Assembly (NCBI GenBank): GCA_964617995.1
Contig: CAZTXD010000134.1
Span: 1-10,139, forward strand
DNA length: 10,139 nucleotides
Direction: 5' to 3'
Origin: CAZTXD01 sp964617995
GTDB taxonomy: Bacteria; Actinomycetota; Acidimicrobiia; Spongiisociales; ZC4RG35
Position 1 is the first letter of the stretch, and each line of letters starts with the position of its first letter. Made by a program: the position numbers and the translations under genes. Under the pieces are notes generated by a model, which did not search any database, was not told the origin of the DNA, and was given only the letters and a program-made list of their open reading frames with translations. Shown piece after piece: positions 6,167 through 10,139 of this stretch.

Positions 6167-8068
6167 TCACGAGATTCGCTCCAGGCGGACTGCGGTGGCT
6201 TTGAACTCGGCCGTACCGGACTTCTCGTCCCAGGCCTCGATCGTGAGCCTGTTCACGTCGACCTCATCGGGATAGTGGATGGCCATGAAGGTGAGGCCGG
6301 GCCTCAGCTCCGGGTCTATGCGCATCGGGGCCTCGATCGAACCCCGCCGGGAGGCCACCCTCACCGTTTCCCCCGAGGCCAGGGAGAGGCGTTCGGCGTC
6401 CTCGGGGGAGACGTCGATCGTGGCGCCGATACGGCGCGGGGCATCGAATCCACCCGATTGGACGCCGGTGTTGAAGCCGTCGAGATGGCGGCCCGTCGTC
6501 ATGCGGAGGGGGTATTCGTCGGTGAGAGTGTCGACCGGAGGAAGCCACTCGGCCGGGATGAAGGGAGCGGGATCGTCGACGGTGTCCTCCCACAGGCGCT
6601 CGTGGAGGAACAGGCTGCCCGGGTGATCCTCGTCCCAGCACGGCCACTGGATACCCCCGAGCTCTTCGAGGCGGCGATAGCTCATTCCGGCGTGAGCGGG
6701 AGACAAAGAGCGCAGTTCGTCCCACAGCTCCTCGGCGGACGGGTTACCCCAGTCGACTCCCATCTCGGCGGCCAGCAGGGAGAGGATCTCGATGTCGGTC
6801 CTGGCATCGCCGGGAGGCATCAACGCCGGCCTAACGCGCTGCACGCGTCGCTCCGATGAGGTCACAGTCCCTTCTCCCTCGGCCCAGTCGGCGGCGGCGG
6901 GCAGGACCACATCGGCCATCTCGGCGGTGGCGGTGAGGAAGATGTCCTGGACCACCAGGAAATCCAGGTTCCGCAAGGCGTCGATGGCGTGGGCGACGTC
7001 GGCCTCCGACTGGGCGGGGTTCTCTCCTATCACGTACAACCCCCGGAGTTTCCCCGCCTCCATCGCCTCGAACATCTGGGTGAGGTGCCATCCTCGCTTG
7101 GGAGGCACCTCGGCTCCCCAGGCGCCTTCGAACCTCGCCCTGTCCCCGTCGTCCTCGACGTCGTGGAACCCGGGGAGCTTGTTGGGGAGGGCGCCCATGT
7201 CGCCGCCTCCCTGGACGTTGTTCTGCCCTCGGATCGGGACCAGCCCCGACCCGTAGCGGCCCACATGTCCGGTGAGCAGGGCGAGGCTGATCAGCGACAG
7301 CACGTTGTCGGTGGCGGTGTGGTGCTCGGTGATCCCGAGCGTCCAGCAGATCTGGGCGGTGGGCGCCTTGGCGTAGCTGACCGCGATCTCTCTGATCACC
7401 TCACCGGGGATTCCCGTGATCTCCTCGGCTCGTTCGAGGTCGTAGGCGGCGACCGTCTCGGCGTAGGCATCGAAGCCGGTGGTGGCGCGGGATATGAAGG
7501 CCGCGTCGTGGAGTCCCTCGTCGATGATGACCTTGGCCATGGCATTGGCCAGAGCTATGTCGGATCCCACGTCGATGCCCAGCCATGTGTCGGCCCATTG
7601 AGCCGACTCGCTCCGCCGGGGGTCCACCGCATACAGGCGCGCCCCATTGTGGATCCCCTGGAGGAGATGATGGAAGAAGATGGGATGAGCGTTACGAGCG
7701 TTGGAGCCCCACAGGATGATCAGATCCGTGTTCTCGATCTCCTCGTAGGAGCTGGTACCGCCTCCCGCTCCGAGCACTGCCACCAGACCGGTGACGCTGG
7801 GAGCGTGTCAAGTGCGGTTGCAGGAGTCGATGTTGTTGCTGCCCAGCACGACCCGGGCGAACTTCTGGGCGAGATAGTTCGTCTCGTTCGTGGCTTTGGA
7901 GCAGCTGAACAGCCCGAGCGCGGTGCCTCCGCGGGCGGCGGCGACATCACCCAGGCCGGCGGCGGCGATGGCGAGGGCCTCCTCCCAGGACGCCGGCTGG
8001 AGCTTTCCCTGGCGGCGTACCATCGGGGTCGTGAGGCGGGGTCGACGCCGATCTGTTCGCATCTTCAC
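6167..8068 (-). CDS. fdhA: Selenocysteine-containing formate dehydrogenase, molybdopterin catalytic subunit lacking its N-terminal [4Fe-4S] domain
   Basis: Oxidises formate to CO2 at a Mo/W-bis-MGD centre. Reading from the GTG at 8066-8068, an in-frame TGA at 7808-7810 falls at residue 87 in DSCNRT-U-HAPSV. In E. coli FdhF this position reads ARVUHGPSV, with selenocysteine as metal ligand and the next His also important; both are kept here (His88). The frame then continues to 6167, giving 633 residues. Other family signatures follow: RGQNNVQGGGDMGALP with Arg280, matching the active-site Arg of FdhF, and a C-terminal molybdopterin-binding domain containing TTGRHLDGFNTG. The protein starts at the equivalent of 'PRLKTPMIRRQ' in FdhF, directly after the usual [4Fe-4S] domain, which is instead fused to the product of 3372-4325. 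The GTG start was chosen because AGGAGGTGAT lies at ideal spacing; ATG at 8072-8074 and GTG at 8075-8077 sit on or against that site. Function requires SelA/B/C/D, none of which is in the window. Confidence 0.92.
7766..7805 (-). promoter_or_regulatory. Bacterial SECIS element downstream of the Sec codon
   Basis: Read on the minus strand, an outer stem CGCTCC (7805-7800) pairs perfectly with GGAGCG (7771-7766). An inner stem GTCACC (7795-7790) pairs with GGTGGC (7784-7779) around the loop GGTCT (7789-7785). The loop GGTCT begins 18 bases after TGA. As I recall the E. coli fdhF SECIS, its apical loop also carries GGUCU at the same distance from UGA. This is the expected SelB-binding geometry inside the coding sequence. 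Confidence 0.85.
7808..7810 (-). other. In-frame TGA read as selenocysteine (Sec87)
   Basis: The frame is open for 86 codons before this TGA and 546 codons after it with no shift. The flanking residues align with the FdhF selenocysteine site. A plain nonsense mutation or sequencing error is unlikely, because the codon sits exactly at the metal-ligand position and is followed by a SECIS-like hairpin at the expected distance. Confidence 0.93.
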
Positions 8069-8082
8069 GGTCATCACCTCCT
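8069..8082 (-). promoter_or_regulatory. Near-perfect ribosome binding site of the formate dehydrogenase gene
   Basis: On the minus strand AGGAGG at 8082-8077 continues as AGGAGGTGAT, matching the complement of the 16S rRNA 3' end over ten bases, and lies 8 bases before the GTG at 8068. It is the strongest such site in the window and lies in the 24-base gap after the VOC gene stop. It decides the start and suggests the catalytic subunit is translated strongly and independently. Confidence 0.8.
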
Positions 8083-8092
8083 TCCCTTCCCA

Positions 8093-8482
8093 TCATGGCA
8101 TCTTCGTGCCAGCGGCGAGAGCGGATGAGAGCCGCCGGGTGACACAGAATTCGTTCCCGTCCGGGTCGGCCATCACCGTGAGGGAGTAGGCAGGATCTTC
8201 CACGTCGCTGATTCGGGATCCGCCCAGAGCCTCGACTCGCTCTATGAGGGCCTGTGGATCCGGTGACGACACGTCCAGGTGGGCGCGGTTCTTGGTGGAC
8301 TTCGCTTCCGGGACTCGTTGCAGGATGAGTCTGATGCCGGGCGCAACGTCCTCGAGCCAGACGTAGGTGTCGTAGGAATCGATCACCTCGAGTCCCAGGA
8401 CAGCGCCCCAAAAAGCCGCCGCCCGATCGAGATCGGCGACGTCGAGTGTGATTCCGCGGACGACGCCGATAGGGGAGGGCAT
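8093..8482 (-). CDS. VOC-superfamily (glyoxalase/bleomycin-resistance fold) protein
   Basis: A 129-residue single-domain protein with two beta-alpha-beta-beta-beta modules: GITLDVADLDRAAAFWGAVL near the start (10-29), and RAHLDVSSPDPQALIERVEALGG (66-88) ending with MADPDGNEFCV (104-114). His68 and Glu111 sit at typical metal-ligand positions. The first-module His usual in metal-dependent members appears to be Gly10, so a complete metal site within one chain is doubtful. Substrate is unknown; related small VOC proteins act as lyases, dioxygenases, epimerases or binding proteins. The ATG at 8480-8482 was chosen because it shares one base with the IclR stop (TGATG). A longer upstream extension in this frame would run far into iclR and is not credible. 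The coupling suggests a role tied to the regulator's signal or to the pathway's substrate (inference). Confidence 0.85.
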   Translation of the reverse strand: MPSPIGVVRGITLDVADLDRAAAFWGAVLGLEVIDSYDTYVWLEDVAPGIRLILQRVPEAKSTKNRAHLDVSSPDPQALIERVEALGGSRISDVEDPAYSLTVMADPDGNEFCVTRRLSSALAAGTKMP

Positions 8483-9231
8483 CACAGATGCGGGATCAAC
8501 CCGCTCAGTCTCTCGGCCACGTCGACGAGGCTTCGGCCGGTGGACTCGGCCGTGCCCGGCGCCGGGAAGCGATAGGCGGGGCCGTGGACATGGATGGCTC
8601 CCACCAGACGACCCCGCGTGTCGCGCAGCGCGGTGGCGACGGAGTTGAGGCCCTCGGTGAGCTCCTCGAATGCCCAGACGAAGCCCTCCTCGTGGACGGC
8701 CTTGAGCCGCTTGAGCAACTCCTCGGGCTCGGTGAGGGTGGCATCGGTGTAGGCATTGAGAGGGCGCTCCAAAAAGCGCGCCAGGCGTTCGTCGGGCCAC
8801 GAGGCCAGCATCACCTGCCCGGAAGGGGTGGCGTGCATGGAGATGCGGGCTCCGGTCCAGTCGCGGACCTGGATGTCGTTGTCGGAGCTCACCTGGTCGA
8901 TGTAGTGCGCCCGATGACCGTCGGGGACCGACAGGCCGGCGTCTTCACCCGTCATCTCCGCCAGCAGGCGCAGGTGGGGCCTGACGATCGACACGAGGTT
9001 GGCTGTGGGGCTGGCCACTCCCGCCAGTGCCACGATCTCGGGCCCGATCCGGTAGCGACCGTCGTCGTCGATGCGCTCGACCGCTCCTAGTTCCTCCAAC
9101 GTCCGGGTGAGCCGGGCTACGGTGCTCTTGGGGAGGCTCGAACGCTCGGCCAACTCGGTTATGCCCAGATCGCCCGTGCTCAGTGCATCGAGGATGCGGA
9201 AGGCCCGGGCAACGGACTGTACGCTCGCCAT
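8482..9231 (-). CDS. IclR-family transcriptional regulator
   Basis: A 249-residue regulator. The N-terminal winged helix-turn-helix (about 3-62) reads SVQSVARAFRILDAL, then GITELAERSSLPKSTVARL and TLEELGAVERIDDDGRYRIG. Residues about 75-245 form the GAF-like effector domain, with HATPSGQVMLA and EEGFVWAFEELTEGLNSVATALRD typical of the family. Members usually sense small organic acids or aromatic or methylated compounds and repress or activate the adjacent operon. It is the first gene of the minus-strand run and is followed without a gap by the VOC gene. Palindromes at 9250-9274, just upstream of its start, are the likely operator, so autoregulation and control of the divergent gene are plausible. 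The effector cannot be read from sequence. The ATG start has only a distant GGAG (14 bases), so the mRNA may be short-leadered or leaderless. Confidence 0.95.
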   Translation of the reverse strand: MASVQSVARAFRILDALSTGDLGITELAERSSLPKSTVARLTRTLEELGAVERIDDDGRYRIGPEIVALAGVASPTANLVSIVRPHLRLLAEMTGEDAGLSVPDGHRAHYIDQVSSDNDIQVRDWTGARISMHATPSGQVMLASWPDERLARFLERPLNAYTDATLTEPEELLKRLKAVHEEGFVWAFEELTEGLNSVATALRDTRGRLVGAIHVHGPAYRFPAPGTAESTGRSLVDVAERLSGLIPHL

Positions 9232-9249
9232 GAGACCGTAGGTTACTCC

Positions 9250-9274
9250 GCGGAATCGTTCCGCAATACGGAAC
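9250..9274. promoter_or_regulatory. Overlapping palindromes, probable IclR-type operator
   Basis: GTTCCGCAATACGGAAC (9258-9274) is a perfect inverted repeat with 6-bp arms and a 5-base centre. It overlaps a second perfect one, GCGGAA-TCG-TTCCGC (9250-9264), giving three TTCCG/CGGAA half-sites in 25 bases. It lies 19 bases from the iclR start and 7 bases before the cyclo-ligase ATG. IclR-family operators are often 15-17 bp palindromes of this general kind. The site probably covers both divergent promoters. Confidence 0.75.
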
Positions 9275-9281
9275 CGATGGG

Positions 9282-9824
9282 ATGGACCCTTCCACCACGA
9301 AACAGCTGCTCCGGCGGGAGATCACAGATCGGCCCCCGGCTCCGCCCGAGACCCGTGCCCGCGTCGTCGAGAACGTGAGGCGGTGGCTGGTCAGGCGCCA
9401 ACCGAGAGTGGTCGTGGGGTTCCTCGCCATGGGCGACGAGATCGACATGTCGCCTCTGGTGCCCTCCCTTCCCGGGGTTCGCTTCGCCCTCACCCGCACG
9501 GCGCCGGGCATGACACTCACGGTTCACGACTACAACGCTCCCCGTGAGCGGCACCGATTCGGTTTCTATCAGCCGACGGGGGACAGTCCCATAATCGCCC
9601 GACAGGATGTCGACGTTGTGCTGGTGCCCGGTCTGGCGTTCTCGCGCGACGGAAGGCGTCTGGGCCGGGGAGCAGGCTATTACGACCGGTTCCTGGTGGG
9701 ACTGGAAGCCGACACCATCGCCCTCACCACCGAGGATCGCATCGTGGCAGACCTGCCTATCGAAGCCCACGACGTGCTCGTCGGGTGGATCGCCACCGAG
9801 CGGGGCGTGGCTCGAGCCAGGTGA
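9282..9824 (+). CDS. 5-formyltetrahydrofolate cyclo-ligase (5,10-methenyl-THF synthetase)
   Basis: A 180-residue enzyme that uses ATP to convert 5-formyl-THF to 5,10-methenyl-THF, rescuing a dead-end folate. Seen: an N-terminal K-LLRREI stretch (7-14), FLAMGDEIDMSPL (47-59) in the folate region, the FGFYQP segment (94-98 and on), and the signature VPGLAFSRDGRRLGRGAGYYDRF (115-137), which holds the ATP-binding GRGxGYYDR loop. The length is normal for the family. It is the only plus-strand gene and is divergent from iclR, with the palindromic operator immediately upstream. The ATG has no strong ribosome site, only GGAA about 8-10 bases before it. An ATG at 9277 is out of frame. It links the locus to folate one-carbon metabolism; the gene is also a housekeeping one, so its position beside the operon may be partly chance. 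Confidence 0.93.
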   Translation: MDPSTTKQLLRREITDRPPAPPETRARVVENVRRWLVRRQPRVVVGFLAMGDEIDMSPLVPSLPGVRFALTRTAPGMTLTVHDYNAPRERHRFGFYQPTGDSPIIARQDVDVVLVPGLAFSRDGRRLGRGAGYYDRFLVGLEADTIALTTEDRIVADLPIEAHDVLVGWIATERGVARAR

Positions 9825-9825
9825 A

Positions 9826-9841
9826 TGGGCCGGGCGGCCCA
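9826..9841 (+). terminator. GC-rich hairpin directly after the cyclo-ligase stop
   Basis: TGGGCC (9826-9831), loop GGGC, GGCCCA (9836-9841): a perfect 6-bp stem beginning two bases after the TGA stop. No T-tract follows, so it is a weak candidate for intrinsic termination, but such U-less hairpins are common at gene ends in high-GC bacteria. Confidence 0.4.
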
Positions 9842-10139
9842 TCCAGATCGGACCCCCAGGATCTAGCGTTCACAGCACGGTCCATGGGGCCGGTGGGAGT
9901 GGGCCCTTTCGGGCCTGAAGGGCTGGGTCATCTTCTGTCCGTCCCGCTTTCTGGGCGGACGATCTCAGGCCGTGCCCTCGCCGGCCAACCATGTGCCCGG
10001 GAGAGCTTCTCCGCGGCCTGGACTCGGTGCTGCGGAGAAGGGCGACGATGCCTCTGTCGCACGTCGCCTGCTTGCCGGCTGCAGGGGCGGCAATACGCCG
10101 CCCCTGTGGCTGTGTTGATTTGTGGGGGGTACTGCCCCC
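9842..10139. other. Right-end non-coding region with consecutive strong stem-loops
   Basis: About 300 bases with no credible gene. Perfect or near-perfect stems are: GGCCC/GGGCC at 9902-9915; GTCCG(T)CCC/GGGCGGAC at 9937-9960; CTTCTCCGC/GCGGAGAAG at 10006-10014 and 10032-10040; GGCGACG/CGTCGCC at 10041-10047 and 10062-10068; and the hairpin at 10082-10106. A GCCGTGCCCTCGCCGGC-like stretch at 9969-9985 could instead pair with 10074-10091, competing with the last hairpin. This could be a structured RNA or leader of a gene beyond the edge, or a set of transcription-end hairpins. I could not match it to tRNA, tmRNA, SRP RNA, RNase P RNA or a riboswitch class by eye. Confidence 0.45.
10082..10106 (+). 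terminator. Strong 10-bp stem-loop, probable terminator
   Basis: CAGGGGCGGC (10082-10091), loop AATAC, GCCGCCCCTG (10097-10106): a perfect stem. It is followed on the plus strand by TGTGGCTGTGTTGATTTGT, which is T-enriched but interrupted, so intrinsic termination would be imperfect. It may end the plus-strand transcript from 9282 or act as part of a leader for a gene outside the window. Confidence 0.55.

Noticed and set aside
6161..6170. Perfect 10-bp palindrome GTGACGTCAC over the formate dehydrogenase stop codon
   Set aside because: It is short, most of it is coding sequence plus stop, and no second copy was noticed; probably coincidence.
7783..8077. Formate dehydrogenase as two genes or a pseudogene split by a stop codon
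   Set aside because: The two halves are in the same frame, the TGA falls on the FdhF selenocysteine position, and a SECIS-like hairpin follows at the right distance. The GTG at 7783 has no ribosome site of its own.
6989..8128. A 379-codon plus-strand open frame opposite the formate dehydrogenase
   Set aside because: It has no recognisable family features and lies antisense to a gene with conserved motifs throughout. Long antisense frames are expected in high-GC DNA.
9607..9918. A 103-codon plus-strand frame overlapping the end of cyclo-ligase
   Set aside because: It is in another frame of the signature-bearing cyclo-ligase gene, its sequence is low-complexity, and no ribosome site is seen.
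9825..10139. tRNA, tmRNA, SRP RNA, RNase P RNA or a known riboswitch in the right-end region
   Set aside because: I searched by eye for a TTCGA T-loop with acceptor stem, the tmRNA 3' end, the SRP GGAAG tetraloop region, the RNase P GAGGAAAGTCC block and TPP/cobalamin/FMN boxes, and found none convincing.

Overview
The window is one dense block of high-GC bacterial DNA. Codons are strongly GC-ending, GTG starts are frequent, and neighbouring genes overlap by 1 to 4 bases. This suggests a high-GC actinobacterial or similar lineage (for example an uncultivated Acidimicrobiia-type genome), but the sequence alone does not settle it. The left end is a run of 13 C and the right end stops in C5, so this may be a whole contig rather than a slice of one.

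Seven genes lie head to tail on the minus strand, transcribed from about 9231 down to 54. They are: an IclR-family regulator; a small VOC/glyoxalase-fold protein; the catalytic subunit of a formate dehydrogenase that reads through an in-frame TGA as selenocysteine; a fused NuoE-NuoF (diaphorase) subunit; an iron-sulfur subunit; a non-pyrrolysine MttB-family methyltransferase; and a PabB-PabC fusion for p-aminobenzoate. Four of the six junctions overlap or nearly abut: TGATG at regulator/VOC, GTGA at diaphorase/Fe-S subunit, a 16-base gap before MttB, and GTGA at MttB/PabBC. The only sizeable gap (6029-6166) holds a long imperfect hairpin built of 7-base units. Divergent from the regulator, on the plus strand, is 5-formyltetrahydrofolate cyclo-ligase (9282-9824). 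The 50-base gap between the two carries overlapping palindromes that look like an IclR-type operator. The last 315 bases (9825-10139) hold no convincing gene but contain a series of strong stem-loops.

The formate dehydrogenase is unusual. It resembles a soluble NAD-dependent, Fds-type enzyme, but its alpha chain is cut in two. The molybdopterin domain with selenocysteine starts directly after the point where the usual N-terminal [4Fe-4S] domain ends. That missing [4Fe-4S] domain, with its conserved Lys, is fused to the C-terminus of the ferredoxin-like subunit encoded two genes downstream. The NuoE- and NuoF-type subunits, often separate, are one polypeptide here. The His/Cys [4Fe-4S] site usual in NuoG/FdsA-type N-termini appears to be lost.

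As a whole, the cluster reads as a one-carbon/folate module (inference). A methyltransferase of the trimethylamine/betaine superfamily would feed methyl groups into the corrinoid or folate pool. Oxidation through folate intermediates would yield formate. The selenium formate dehydrogenase would oxidise formate to CO2 with NAD+ as the likely acceptor. PabBC supplies the p-aminobenzoate part of folate, and cyclo-ligase recycles 5-formyl-THF. No corrinoid protein, selenocysteine machinery or FdhD homologue is present in the window.
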